Shown: one piece after another, positions 23,564 through 34,899 of the stretch | How the letters are laid out: each line of letters starts with the position of its first letter | How positions within the stretch are numbered: the first letter of the stretch is position 1 | DNA from: Dendrocalamus latiflorus | Taxonomy: Eukaryota > Streptophyta > Magnoliopsida > Poales > Poaceae | DNA: 64,000 bases | Direction of reading: 5' to 3' | Assembly (NCBI GenBank): GCA_017311315.1 | Contig: CM029644.1 | Coordinates: 31,763,606 to 31,827,605, forward strand | The notes under the pieces: model-generated | The model's input: only the letters and a program-made list of their open reading frames with translations | Told to the model about the DNA's origin: nothing | The model's database searches: none | Program-made: the position numbers and the translations under genes

Positions 23564-23989
23564 TGAACCTGCAGATTGACCGCAGCTTCGAGTGTAGGGA
23601 CTTCTGATGCAAAACTTACATGGGCCTCTCCGCAGGATCAATCAATCCTTCGCCGTGCAGCACCGATCGGACGGTTCACACCACGGTGTTAGTGCACTGT
23701 TTCGAGCTCAGCCCCCGAGTCCGGCGACGGCGACGGAGTACGGCCGTCCTTCCCCGGTGGAAGCAACCTGTGCTGCTTCGCCGCGTTGCCACGCCACACG
23801 CGAGCGGCCTTCGCCTCCACCCCTCTTGTCTCAGTTCTCCGAGGAAATTTCCTAACCTGGGCCTGGTCTGTGCGTTCCCGAGAAATTTCTCGGCTAGCAA
23901 CGTGGGCCTGCTCAGCCGTCCCGCCGGTGCATACAAAACGCTGCAACTTGAATATCATCTTCATTAACTGATTCCGCTGCTCGAGGTTG

Positions 23990-25085
23990 CTTCGCTTGCC
24001 GCCGGTGGAGCCGCCTGATCGCCTCCGTGCTCCCCAGCCTCCACCCCGCCCCTCCCCTCCTCGGCCTCTTCTACTACCGCAGGTGGCACGAGCACGATAC
24101 CCGGTGGCGCAACGGCATCCGCGAGTGCGTTCAAGCCTCCGCCGCCTCCTCGCCCACCACCCGACTCTCCCTCTCCTTCCTCTTGGACTCCCTTCTCCTC
24201 CCGATTCCTCCTCGTCGACTCCCACCTTGGCCTCCCCCCCCCCCCCCCACCCCCCCTCTCCCGCGACATCCTCGGCAATAAGCTCTGGCGATTCCTCGTC
24301 CGCAACCCCGCCGCCACGTCCTCCTGTCCCCGCCGCGCTAAGAACAGTGCGCCACGCCGGACACCTGCTCTGCGCCGGGCTGCTCTCCTGCGCTGCGCCC
24401 ACCCACCGGGCCTGCCGGTACGCTTCGAGGCCGTCTTCGTTACCGTCGATGCCGACCAGCGCCCGCGCGTCAGGATCGCGTCCTGCGGCGTCTCGGCCAC
24501 CGGTTGCACCTGCGCGCTCTGCCCCGCGGCAAGGCCGCCGTCAAGTTAGGGCCTGGCGCTACGCTTCGATTTCTGAAACGGTGCGTGCATGTCGACGGTG
24601 CGCTGTGCTGCTGGCTCATCCCCAAACTCAGGCGCGTGCTCGTGCTCGACGCGCGCAGCCGGGAGGTGTCTTTGCTCGATCCGTTTGCCGGCTATCACGA
24701 TGAGATTGCATTCCTTATACTTCCAGGTCACGGAGCTGCTGGGACTCAACAAGCAGCTATGCATCGGCTCGGTGGAGGTGAGTGACCACATTCCGAGTCT
24801 GTGGGTGCGGGGAGACGGCGAGGGGAGCGACAATGGGTGGCTGCAGCATAGCAGCTTCTCGCTGGGCTTCGATGCAGGGGGCACTGGCAGGGTGTTCTTC
24901 TCAGCTTACCATGGATACGTCCCGTTTCGACGCGAGCAGTATTCTCTCCATATCGACATTGCCAAGCTTGAGAGCTTCGCAACGGGTGAGGATTTTGACT
25001 TCCGAAGGCTCCTTTTCGCCTACTACTTGGCGTGGCCACCTGCCTTTCTTACTCCTCCAGCTCCTGACGGCAGCAGCAGCATCTG
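23990..25085 (+). pseudogene. F-box-like grass protein, frameshifted pseudogene
   Basis: Several frames together carry one protein: PPLLGLFYYRRWHEHDTRWR, then (other frame) GLPVRFEAVFVTVDADQRPR, VHVDGALCCWLIPKL, LVLDARSREVSLLDPFAGYH and finally IGSVEVSDHIPSLWVRGDGE. This order and wording matches the large grass F-box/kelch-like family that follows an N-terminal F-box with a WRxLxxPR.. body. Frame changes near 24400 and 24720, a C tract at 24237-24256 and no clear F-box show that it is broken. Family membership is from memory. Confidence 0.5.
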
Positions 25086-25119
25086 AAGCTTAACGGTATG
25101 TGCACTAGTTCATGTTAAA

Positions 25120-27507
25120 AATGCCCAAACAGTAGGCCCTCGCCACTGCCACATATGCCACCGGTTTATTGGGCTGAGGCCCTCGCCACTACCACATATT
25201 TGTTGAATCGCCATCCTTGTTCTGCCATACACAATTCCACTCGTTTCCAGGCGGCCAGGCCCTCCACAAAAAGCCACCCACATATTCCCATTTACGTGTT
25301 TTTGGGTGCCTTTGTTATATGAACACCGCGTCCATTTCTCCTCACAAACTCCATCCTCGCTCGGTCGCTTGTGTTTTTCTTGTTTACCCTAATTCTCATA
25401 AAGGATACCGTTGTCTTGATCTTACCACATTGCATGTTATCATTTCTCGTCACATTATTTTCGATGAGTTAGTATTTCCTTTTGCTACTCACAGCACACC
25501 TTCGTCGACTTCCTCGGCGGGATCCTTGGATTTTCTTCTCGAGTTTGGGGACCCCATCCTGCTCTCGCCACACTCTAGTGCGCATGCATCGGTGAGCATT
25601 GTGCATGCCTTGGCACACGGTGCACCGGCTCTTGTCCTAGCCTCATCGTCTAGCTCTCCGTCGACTGTCGAAGAGGTGCCCGTTGCACCTCCGGCTAGGC
25701 CCGGTTCCACGCCTTCTCCAGTTGTTGTAGAGGTGCATGTAGCACCTTCAGTCGGGCTCGACTCCCCCTCAATTTCGGCTGTCGTAGAGGTGAATGTGGT
25801 ACCTCCGATTGGGTCTGGCTACTTGTCTACTTTGGCTATTGCCGGATGTCCTAATCCTGTTGTGCGTCCCTCTACTGGACTGTATCACATGTAGACGTGG
25901 GCGTGATCCAATCTTCTTTTCCCTCATGATTGGCTCAACCTTTCAACCATTACTCTGGTTGTCTCTTTACTCCCTCGGACATATCGTGCTGCCTTACAGG
26001 ACCCTCACTGGAGACAAGCCATGGCAGATGAGTACCAAGCCTTGGTGGACAACTGCACTTGGTCTCTCATTCCCCGACCTGCCAACGTCAACGTTGTCAC
26101 AGGCAAATGGGTGTTCAAGCACAAGTTTCATGCTAATGGTGCCCTTGCAAGCTACAAAGCGCGTTGGGTTGTTCGTGACTACTCACAACAACCGGGTATC
26201 GACTATGACAAGACTTTTACCCCAGTTGTCAAGCCTGTGATGATCTGTACTGTGCTGAGCATTGCCACGTCTCTCTCTTGGTCGATTCGGCAATTCAACA
26301 TGAAGAATGCATTCCTCCGTGGACTCCTTGACGAGACGGTCTACTGCCAATAGTCGTCCAAGTTTGTTGATCCTTCACACCCGACCATATCTGTCGTCTT
26401 CACCGCTCGCTCTACGGTCTTAAGCAAGCTCCATGGGCATGGTACTAGCGCTTTGCCTCCTACCTCGGCAACATCAGTTTCGTCGCCCCTGTCTCTGACA
26501 CTTCCCTTTTGTGCTCAACCATGGGACCGACATGGCGTACCTTCTCCTCTATGTCGATGATATCATTTTGACGGCTTCATTGACTGCTCTCCTTGGTTGT
26601 CTCACTCGTTGTCTTGGCTCGAAGTTTGCCATGACCGATCTTGGTGACTTGCATTTCTTCTTGGGTATCTCCGTCAAGCGAATGGCCACCGGATTGTTTT
26701 TGTCTTAGAAACAGTATGCCTCTGACCTTCTCCATCAAGTTGGGATGGCCGACTGCTATCCTTCACCTACGTCCGTGGACACATGCGCCAAGCTCTCGGT
26801 TTCTGATGGGGCACCGGTTGCTGAACCTATCGAGTACAGAAGCTTGGCTAGTGCTCTTCAGTAGCTCACTTTGACTCGGCCGGATATCGTGTATGCGGTG
26901 TAGCAGGCTTGTCTCTACATGCAAGACCCTTGGGAGCCTCATCTTGCTCTTGTCAAGCATATTCTTCGCTACATCAATGGCACCGTCGCCTTCGGCTTTC
27001 ACCTCACTGCTTCCTTGACACAGAGCCTTGTCACCTACTTGGATGCCGATTGGACCGGGTGTCTGGACTCTCGGCGTTCGACCTTAGGCTACTGCATCTA
27101 CGTAGGAGATAATATGGTGTCCTGGTCTTCTAACGGCAAACAACTGTCTCTTGGTCCAATGCCGAAGTTGAGTACTGTGCAGTCGCTCATGTCGTTGGTG
27201 AGAGCTGTTGGCTTCGACAACTTCTTCAGGAACTTCACCCGCTCACTTCAGCCACAGTTGTTTTCTGTGACAACGTCAGCGCCGTCTACGTGTCTTTGAA
27301 CCCTATTCAGCACAAGCATACGAAGCATATCGAGATTGGCATCCATTTCGTTTGTGAAAAAGGTGTCTCTCGGTCAGGTTCACGTCCTGTATGTCCCTTC
27401 CACCCTGCAATTCACCGACATTATGACGAAAGGACTACCGTCCCAGTTGTTTTTAGATTTCCAGTCCAGTCTCACCGTCTAGAGTCCTCCCGATTCGCCT
27501 GAGGGGG
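25120..27507 (+). mobile_element. Ty1/copia retrotransposon, 5'-truncated and decayed pol
   Basis: The integrase tail starts at about 25165 (WAEALATTTYLLNRHP, then HLRVFGCLCYMN and GYRCLDL). The reverse transcriptase lies at about 26020-26710 (KWVFKHKFHANGALASYKAR, then LLLYVDDIILTA with the YVDD active site). The RNase H part runs to about 27480 (LDADWTGCLDSRRSTLGYCI, then HTKHIEIGIHF). Stops interrupt at 26352, 26706, 26862, 26902 and in the RNase H domain, and frames shift near 25890 and 27150. Gag, protease and the 5' LTR are absent. The polypurine tract gaggggg lies at 27501-27507, just before the 3' LTR. Confidence 0.9.
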
Positions 27508-27951
27508 TGTTACAACTTACAAGTATCGTATATTAGGCAATCTCCTAAGTATAGTAACCAATGGTGATTGTTAGGATCCCTTGTACGGTTGGTATATTCC
27601 TGGTTTGATGCCTCATCGGCCATATATAAGTAGGGAGTGTCTATACAACATTCGACTGTTTTTTAGGACAAAAACAGTCAGATTTTGAGCCGTTAGATGG
27701 AGATCCAACGCTCTAAATCATTTTTTTGGAGGGGTCATTTTTTTTGGAGGGGGCTTGTATAGGCGGATTCGTTGGATGGAGATCTAACGTCCCAGAGCAA
27801 TCTGACTGTTTTTGTCCTCAAAAACAGTCGAATGTTGTATAGCAGTACTCATATAAGTATACACGCGCTCCAGCCCGTGCGCGTGTGCGGCGCTTGCGCA
27901 ATTCTCTCCGAGTCTATATCTTTCTTCAGGCCTCCTCCCTCGCCGAGCACA
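27508..27951 (+). repeat. Copia 3' LTR, split by a MITE
   Basis: Starts TGTTACAACTTAC directly after the polypurine tract and contains catatataagtaggg as a TATA-like box. It is interrupted at 27641-27842 by a MITE. The right end, near the hAT MITE target site, is uncertain because there is no second LTR to compare. Confidence 0.6.
27641..27842. repeat. MITE with long inverted ends, inside the copia LTR
   Basis: 202 bp. Left end CTATACAACATTCGACTG, right end CAGTCGAATGTTGTATAG. The inverted match continues inward to about 45 bp (…gacaaaaacagtcagatt). I could not settle the target duplication. Confidence 0.8.
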
Positions 27952-27959
27952 CCACAAAA

Positions 27960-28302
27960 CAATGTTCTAAATAGCGGGATTTAGCGGCAGCTTTCGTGGG
28001 CTATAGCGATTGGGGAGGTCAGACGCTAAGCTATGCCATATTTGACGCTAAACGAATTTTTCCGCTATTAGCGGCTAATAGCGCGCTATTACCGCTAAAT
28101 GGAGGTTCATTTAGCGCCGCTAGGGCAAGTTTCTGCGTGGGCTTTCATTTTCCTCAGCCCAAATCACGCGCAGGCCCAAATCATCGCGATACCCACCGAT
28201 TGGAAGCTGTCCGCTATAGCCCGCTATTTAGCCCGCTATAGCCTTTCTTAGCCTTTGGGAGAGGCAGCCGCTAAGGGGCTTAGCCCGCTATTTAGAACAT
28301 TG
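27960..28302. mobile_element. hAT-type MITE, 343 bp, 8-bp target duplication
   Basis: The ends are CAATGTTCTAAATAGCGGG and CCCGCTATTTAGAACATTG, perfect over 19 bp. CCACAAAA flanks the element at 27952-27959 and 28303-28310. An 8-bp duplication and a CA..TG start are hAT features. The interior is full of 'tagcccgctat' and 'gcgctatt' words. Noncoding. Confidence 0.9.
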
Positions 28303-28429
28303 CCACAAAACAGCACCGTGCGCGAGGCAAAAACCAGCATTTTCCTCTCAGCCACAGCAAGAACGAGCGAGTGGGCAACAGACGACACGCACGAGCGCGC
28401 CGGTCGACCTTGGCAGGATGGTGCCGGCG

Positions 28430-28497
28430 TTTACCGACTTACCGCGCGAGGCGCCGATGTTCTTTTACCGACTTACCGCGCGAGGCGCCGGTGTTCT
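28430..28497. repeat. 34-bp tandem duplication copying a 5' splice site
   Basis: tttaccgacttaccgcgcga begins at 28430 and again at 28464, period 34, with one or two differences. Each copy contains the last ten or so exon bases and the GTAAGT donor of the BRN1-like exon, so two identical donors lie 34 bp apart on the minus strand. Confidence 0.85.
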
Positions 28498-28621
28498 GGT
28501 CGCGGATGACGGTGGCCCAGTCGGCGCGGGCCACCTCGCGGAGCACGGCGAGGAGCTGCTCCGCCGTCATGCTGCTCGGCACTTGGCCGACAAACAGCCT
28601 CACCTCCTCCTCCCCGGCCAT
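28477..28621 (-). pseudogene. BRN1-like RNA-binding protein, isolated first exon
   Basis: The minus-strand exon starts MAGEEEVRLFVGQVPSSMTA and reads through VLREVARADWATVIRD to GASRG, ending GCGCG|GTAAGT. VRLFVGQVP is the RNP2 motif of the first RRM in Bruno-like/CELF plant proteins (BRN1). The rest of RRM1 and RRM2-3 are not found downstream, where the hAT MITE and copia relic lie. The donor region is duplicated in tandem (see 28430-28497). The GC-rich 5' flank up to about 29000 looks like a natural leader. A long first intron reaching outside recognisable sequence cannot be fully excluded. Confidence 0.75.
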
Positions 28622-29062
28622 TGCCTTCCGCGCGCGGTGGCGATCTCGGAGTCGAAGGCTTCCTGACTCCTCCTGTGCCCTTTCCGTTCATTCTTCTTTG
28701 GTGCAGTTGTGTCCTCCCCGTTCTTGCTTGGGCTTTCTTCTCTTTGGAGAGGAATTGGTTGAGTGAGAAAGCTGTGCATGCATTAACGATGAGATCGTAA
28801 TGAAGCGTATCCTGTGCATTTGGCGAGATTGCGTGAGTAATCTCGCGTTGGTAGAGACGGGGCGGGGAGATAGGACGTCGTAAGCGCAGTCCTTTGTTCC
28901 TCTCTGGTCTTTCCTTTCCGCTGCTCCCTCTCTTTTGGCTGGGGGAAGCAGGAGTTCGATCCTCTGGTCTTTTGGACGGAGGCACACCACTGCATACCTC
29001 AAGACGGGACCACGATTAGCAACATAACTAATCTAATAATTCAGTGAACTCTGTCCATCATA
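28622..29062. other. 5' flank of the BRN1-like exon
   Basis: Fairly GC-rich with no independent coding signal. It probably represents the leader and promoter of the minus-strand exon. Confidence 0.4.
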
Positions 29063-29135
29063 GGGCATTTGGTCTAGTCATATGATTCTCACTTTGGATG
29101 CGAGAGGTCCCGATTTCGATTCTCGTAATTGCCCC
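29063..29135 (+). tRNA. tRNA-Pro (UGG), probably decayed
   Basis: GGGCATTTGGTCTAGT starts at 29063. An anticodon loop TTTGGAT with TGG follows, then GGTCCCGATTTCGATTC and tAATTGCCCC. Compared with plant nuclear tRNA-Pro(UGG) it keeps the acceptor 5' strand, anticodon and variable loop. It has a mismatch in the anticodon stem (CTCAC/GCGAG), altered T-stem pairs (CCGAT/CTCGT), an extra T in the 3' acceptor strand and an altered D loop. It is a tRNA relic more than a working gene. Confidence 0.6.
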
Positions 29136-30112
29136 CTTTTTGTTAATTTGTTTCCCTTTTGAGTAGTCTTTTTCATATATTGCTTTAATTTGTTTCCTTT
29201 TTAAGTAGGGTTTGAGTATGTTTAATTTCACCCCTCTATAAAATTAGAAATTATATGAGAGTTTTTGTTTCCGTCGTTTTTGCGTTTGTTTCGATGATTG
29301 CAAGAACACGTTTACTTCACGTGAGAGAGTAGATAAAAGGATTAAAGCGTGTGGTTTGGGGACTCGAGTGTCGCAGGTTACCATAATAAAGACGATGGTT
29401 GATGGTATTATTCATCAAATTACACAGATCTAATAATTTTAAATTCTACATCGTGAAGATCGGACCACCCTCTCCTCACGTCATAACTCATAGAATGGAT
29501 CGGTAAAGAATGTGGTCATCTGGTGCTTTATTACTACTAGTCATGTACCCCTGCGTTGCAATGGAAAATTAAATTTTGCAACTAATTAATATCCATGCTA
29601 CATGCATTCATCATGTGGGTATACAAATATAACTTCAATGCAATGCTCGGATTCCTCAAAAAACAATTATAGAAACCAAGGGCTATCGCAACATGCGTTA
29701 ATATAGTAATGGTGGTAAAATAAATATAGGAAGGTATCGTCATTAAGCCATTTAAGAAGGCTAGCATACTTTTATTTCAAATGAAAATATACAATAAGTT
29801 GTAGTAGTCGTAATGAGCAAATCTTATGAAAGAAAAATTGTGCCCTTGCACTCTCTAGTGGGATAGTGTTCCATAAACAAGATTTTATAAATAATTTCCT
29901 TATATTAATTTTCTTTGTACTCGTATATCACCTTCTGCTAATTTTCTTTACAAACCAGAATAAATTGAACTGCTTCTTAAAAAGATTTCAAATGACCTAA
30001 CTCCTAAGTAAGTTTTATACATAAATGAAATGGTCTTTAAACTAAATTTCAGATGAATGACAAAACAAGTTCCCAACAGGATATACTGATCGGTGCCATA
30101 TGGAGAAAGGCA
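29136..30112. other. Intergenic spacer
   Basis: AT-rich. I see no coding or clear repeat structure. Confidence 0.4.
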
Positions 30113-31518
30113 TCATGAATCATGACTACCGTGACTTCTTTTCCTCTTTGATCTGTGCACCGAAAGATTCTCCTCGCTGCTTCTCGATCGACTCCTCCGT
30201 GCATCAGAGCTCAAATCCCTAGTGTCTGAGACTGAAGTGTCCTCTTTCACTATTGCTGTGCTTCCGGTTTTCACTGTGATGCTTCCATTTCCTACTGCTT
30301 TTGTCATCCTTCGTTCCAAACTTAGTTACCCTACCGCTTGACCTTCCATATCGAGTTTCCACATCCGAATGAGCATTATCCTTCCTTCCCAACTTACCAC
30401 CTCTACTGCTTGCCCTCTGATATTGAGTTTCTACATCTAAATCAACATCACTATTTGTGGCTATCCATCTATCATTAGAATCATCACAGTGATCCTTGTG
30501 CTTTCTAGATTTGCCTCTTCCGTCATCTTTCTCGTCATAAGAGTCGTCTTCTATGTTCTGTCTTGAGCTCCTTTTGGTGCTGTGCTTTTTGCCTGAAGGA
30601 CTCCTGCTGATATCTGCATCAGTGAAGTCTGAAGGCCAATCAGAAGATCCAGGCTTCAAACTTTCATGCTGTTCAGATTTGTGCTTCCTAGACCTAATTT
30701 TATCACTGCCTCCTTTTCCTACATCACCATGGTTACTTGTATGTCTTTATTCATGCATGTGCTTATGGGACTCCCTTTCAGTTTCCATGGTAGAAGAGTA
30801 TTTGCCAATATTATCTTCAATCCCTTGGTGCTTATCCACTGCAGATGGTTCTCTTCTATGATGACTGTGCTCATACTTTATGCTGTGGCTGTTGCATTCT
30901 TGCTTTGAATGTGAATGATCTCTGGAAGACTGTCGTTTATTTGCATCTTCATCCCTAGATCTCCTTGAAACATACCTATCGAATTAAAATTATAATATTA
31001 AGCATATCTCATTTGGACTTCATTATAATAAAAACTGTACAAATTAAATGATTAACAGATAATTGAGCATGTACCTATCATCAGAACTTCTCAGCCTCTT
31101 CCTATCTGAACTTTGTGACCGTTCAAAATCTGGGGCATCACTCGCCTTCCTATAAACAGCATCAACTGAGGGACCAAAAAAAGCCGCCATCTTCCTAGTC
31201 CAGTATTTAGGAGGAAGATTGTCCCAATCAGCCCACTCATAATCTCCTCCAGGGTTGCGAAAGCAGTGAATAAAATTACAAGCTACTCCATGTGACATGT
31301 GAACATGTCTGTTAAACAGGAGAGATGGGACAGAGCACATAGATGGTATTAGTCATCTTGATAACCCAGAGAGCATACTCTTCTAGCAAATACCAATGCT
31401 GCAAATGTGCTTCATATATGTCAAATAAAACCAAGGGAAATTGAGTAAAGGAGACAAAGTTGTAAATTTTAGGTACCTTGAATCTTGATCTCATGTATTC
31501 ACCACATATGGCAGCCTT
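30113..31518 (-). pseudogene. ZRSR2/Urp-like CCCH splicing factor, 3' fragment, disabled
   Basis: The family (U2AF35-related, CCCH-RRM-CCCH-RS) recognises 3' splice sites, mainly of minor introns. The exon at 31477-31518 reads KAAICGEYMRSRFK. The exon at 31075-31308 carries HGVACNFIHCFRNPGGDYEW (second zinc finger) and KYWTRKMAAFFGPS. The exon at 30113-30975 is the RS/RD-like tail with runs such as KHSTKRSSRQNIEDDS, ending SKRKRSHGSHDS. Damage: a 7-bp TCACATG duplication shifts the frame just before the finger (about 31295), a TAA stands in the tail at 30747-30749, and another frame change lies near 30270. The first zinc finger and RRM are missing. It follows the PYM exons on the same strand. 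Confidence 0.85.
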
Positions 31519-31778
31519 CTATCTTGGCAAAGCAACAAACTCACATGTTATCTAAACAACAGGAGTAGAGAAAAAGAGATGGGTCTATAATATTCAAGCT
31601 ATCGAAATTGTCTCAGGAACAATGGCTTATGCTAATACATAAGGAAAGGTCAATGCTTCCCTCCATCACGAGGAAAGGGTTATATCCAGAGCACAATGCA
31701 TTCACAAGAAACCTACCTATATCCAAATCAATTCAACCAAATCCGACGATTTCCCTAACATCAATGGCGACGCAATCA

Positions 31779-32204
31779 CCAGATATGAAAGCCTACCTGC
31801 TGCTGTTTCTCCTTGCATCGCTCGTTCCGCTTGGTCGCCTTCATCTTGGGCTTGATATTGAGCGCCAGGTCGTACCCCAGCGGCACGTCGGGTCCTGACT
31901 TCCTCATCTGCACCGAGCAGGAAACAAGTAGAAACCTTAAGTCCCCCCAGTAAGAACAACGAATCGAACAACGACGCAACTTTGACGCGGGGAAAGTATG
32001 GGGGCGAGGACTCACGAGGGTGCCCTTGGACTGGTAGATGGCGACCTCCTCCTGGGGGACGTAGCCGGAGCGGATGCGAATGGCCTTGCGGAGCATGCCG
32101 TCGGGGCGGCGCGTCGGCGCGATGATGCGCTCGCCCACCTTGGGGATGGAGAGGAGGCGCCGCTGCTCGCCGCCGCTGCCATTGCCGTCACTGGCAGTGG
32201 CCAT
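31779..32204 (-). CDS. PYM1: PYM (partner of Y14 and Mago) homologue, N-terminal two exons only
   Basis: PYM binds the Mago-Y14 core of the exon junction complex and strips it from mRNA in the cytosol. Exon 1 is 32016-32204 (63 codons), including RLLSIPKVGERIIAPTRRPD, GMLRKAIRIRSGYVPQEEVA and IYQSKG. Exon 2 is 31797-31907 (37 codons), starting MRKSGPDVPLGYDLALNIKP. Both splice in phase. These hold the conserved N-terminal Mago-Y14-binding segment (..PTRRPDGxxRK..IRxGYVPQEE). The C-terminal acidic and ribosome-binding part, normally about another 100 residues, is not found. After exon 2 the frame would run VGFHIW and stop at 31779. Downstream on the same strand lies a ZRSR2-like tail. It is either a truncated gene or one spliced to foreign exons. 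Confidence 0.7.
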
Positions 32205-32545
32205 GGGCGGGGAGGTGTACGGGGTTTGGAGAGGAGAATGGGGGAAGGCGGCGGAGCGGAGGAGTGGGGAAGGAGGCAGCGGAGCGGAGGAGTGGGGGGA
32301 GGAGGCGGCGGAGGAGCGGGGGAGGAGGTGAGGGGCGCCCCTAGAGCGGGGGTAGGAGGAGTCGGCGGAGGGGAGGGCGGAGCAGAGGAGTGGGGGGAGG
32401 AGGAGGCGGCGGCGGAGTGGGGGAGGGGGAGGAGGAGGCGGCAGTACGGGGTGGGGAGGAGGAGGAGGCGACAGCGGCGGCGCGGGGTGAGGAGGAGGCC
32501 GGGAGACGCGGAGAACGGGGGACGGGGGACACGGAGAACGCAGGT
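32205..32545. repeat. GGA/GGC-rich low-complexity tract
   Basis: Imperfect repeats of 'gcggagcggaggagtggggg' and relatives fill the 5' flank of the PYM fragment. Long open frames on both strands here come from the composition. Confidence 0.7.
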
Positions 32546-33793
32546 GGTTTCCTTTTCTTAGTCGGGCTGGCGCTGGTTTTTTTTTAGAATGGGTGGGAGG
32601 CCGTACCAATCATCAACTCCTTTTTTTAAGGAGTAGATATTTCAAATGGATACGGATAGAATTTCGCATGAGCGAAACTGCTGATACGAAGAAGAGCTAA
32701 AAATGAGTCAAAGTGCCGCTGAAATCTGTATGGTTTATCGTAAAGTAAAGCTCGTGAGCGCCTGATACTATTGGCAAGTACTCCAGTACATGCACAGCAA
32801 AGCAAGCAGTCTCTGTCTCTCTTCTTTGGAGGTTACTGGTTAGACTACTCAAGCACCCAGCGGCAGATTAGCTCTCAGGAGCAGATTAGCTCTCATCAGG
32901 AGCGAAATTAGTCCAAATCTAAGCCTCAAGCTGAACCAATTATTTTTGGGCTAACTATTGGACTAACTCTAGTTTTTTTTATAATTTTTCATGAATTATT
33001 TATATATATATTAATTGTCAGGCCTCGGGTTACAGTCCAAGTAGTTCAAAACCTAGTTCCGCCACTGGCTCTTATGAATCTGGATGTGAAGGTGATCAAC
33101 GGTTTTCAACAGTCGCCAACCAGATAAGCCCCATTCTTTTTAGTTTATAATTTACGACTTCCTTCAAATAAATAAATAAGATGACTTCTTCACTGTTGTT
33201 TTGAAACAGTTTATTAAGATAATTTTTAAAATTACTTATTAATATTCAGTTTATCCGTATAAACATTTATACTAGGAAGAAACTACCAGTCGCAGTTGAA
33301 TAATACGCGCCCAGAGAGATATGACGCGCGTGACGCATGTGGCAATATCATATGTAAAACGTGGAGCCAGGCGAGGTTTATTTTGTGGACACAGATGGAT
33401 TCGTGTGTCTCCGGAACGGAACGGTGCGTGGAAGCTAGCGCCCGCGCGCCCGATCCAACGGCACCACACGCACACGCGTCACGCACTGATACCTCCTTTC
33501 TTTTCGATTTTTCGACTGATCTTTAGCTTCAACTTCTATCATCGATACCATCTACCAGATTTAAAGGATAGAATTATAATGGTACGTAGTCCAGTACAGA
33601 TGAAATCAGACGATATATGGTATTCTAATGCGAGGTCAGCGCTCCAGGTTGTGACAAGATCCTGAACGGGCGGGGAGGCGTCATGTTAAATAGTGGCTGC
33701 TCTGTCCTTGGCTCATTACCGAGTCACAGTCCACACTTCACAGATCAGCTAGCATTGCTCAGGGAGAAGCGCAGAAGAGAGGACAAGATCAAG
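32546..33793. other. Intergenic and SDR upstream region
   Basis: No gene recognised up to the SDR leader. A weak TATA-like ttaaatag lies at about 33686, 110 bp before the SDR ATG. 32867-32905 contains a short direct repeat of 'gcagattagctctca'. Confidence 0.4.
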
Positions 33794-34899
33794 ATGTTCC
33801 GAGCAATGCAGGTCGTCCTCAGGTATGATATATCTGAAGATTCAGAAGAGTTATCTAGGCTCTGTGTGTTCTTGGATTAAGAACAAGCGCAACTATCTTG
33901 TGTGCTAATGGTTTGCTAACTATCTGTGTGTGTTGCAGGGGCAAGAGCCAAGCTGGGCCAATCTTGTCTGGGTTCGCCAACAACTTCTACTCCACGGCCT
34001 CAAACTCTCAAAGGTTCCTCACCGCGCGCGCGCCTAGACTCCCCTTTCTTTTGGCTGCTCACGACTGATCAAAGAGCCTTGTGGGTTTGATCGGCAGGTT
34101 GGCTGGAAAGGTGGCCGTCGTCACCGGCGCGGCTAGTGGCATAGGCAAGGCGACGGCGGCGGAGTTTGTAAGGAACGGCGCCAAGGTCATCCTCGCCGAC
34201 GTCCAGGACGACCTCGGCCGCGCTGTCGCCGCGGAGCTCGGCCCGGACGCGGCGTACACCCGCTGCGACGTCACCAACGAGGCGCAGGTCGCCGCGGCCG
34301 TCGACCTCGCTGTCGCGCGCCACGGCCACCTCGACATCATCTTCAACAACGCCGGCATCCTCGGCTCCCTGGCGCAGAACCCACTCGGCTCCCTCGACCT
34401 CGCCGACTTCGACAACGTCATGGCGATCAACACCCGGGGCGTGCTCGCCGGGGTCAAGCACGCAGCGCGCGTCATGGTCCCGCGCCGCAGCGGCAGCATC
34501 ATCTGCACGGCCAGCATCGCGGGCGTGCTCGGCAGCGTGACGCCCCACCCGTACAGCGTATCCAAGGCCGCGGTCGTCGGGCTCGTGCGCGCTGTGGCGG
34601 GGGAGATGGCGCGCTCCGGCGTGCGCGTGAACGCCATCTCGCCCAACTACATCCCGACGCCGCTGGTGATGCGCATCATGGCCGAGTGGTACCCTGAAAC
34701 GAGCGTCGAGGAGCACAAGCGAATCGTGGAGAGGGACATCAACGAGATGGAAGGTTTGGTGCTCGAGCCGGAGGACATTGCAAGGGCGGCGCTGTACCTG
34801 GCGTCCGACGAGGCCAAATACGTGAACGGGCACAACCTTGTCGTCGACGGCGGGTTCACGGTGGGGAAGCAGCCGAACATGCCGGCACCGGCACATTAA
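33794..34899 (+). CDS. Classical NAD(H)-type short-chain dehydrogenase/reductase, 301 aa
   Basis: Exons 33794-33822, 33939-34013 and 34098-34899 join in phase to 302 codons. The Rossmann motif TGAASGIG is at residues 44-51. Asp69 at the end of the second strand (ILADVQDD) favours NAD over NADP. NNAG is at 118-121, and the catalytic set is Asn146, Ser174, Tyr187 and Lys191 (YSVSK). The C-terminus has NGHNLVVDGGFTVG. The ~35-residue N-terminal extension is basic and Ser/Ala-rich and could target an organelle. The protein belongs to the plant SDR110C group, which includes momilactone A synthase, TASSELSEED2-like and secoisolariciresinol dehydrogenases. The substrate cannot be told. A stub of a second copy lies 1.85 kb downstream. 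The codons are extremely GC-rich at third positions, as in many grass genes. Confidence 0.93.

Noticed and set aside
24230..24262. C tract as a regulatory element
   Set aside because: It lies inside the F-box-like pseudogene and looks like slippage expansion of Pro codons.
32250..32540. Tandem GGA tract as a CRISPR-like or satellite array
   Set aside because: Irregular purine-rich low-complexity DNA without constant repeats and unique spacers, in a plant genome.
31998..32561. Long Gly/Glu-rich open frame opposite PYM
   Set aside because: Low-complexity GGA/GGC repeat with no start context or family resemblance.
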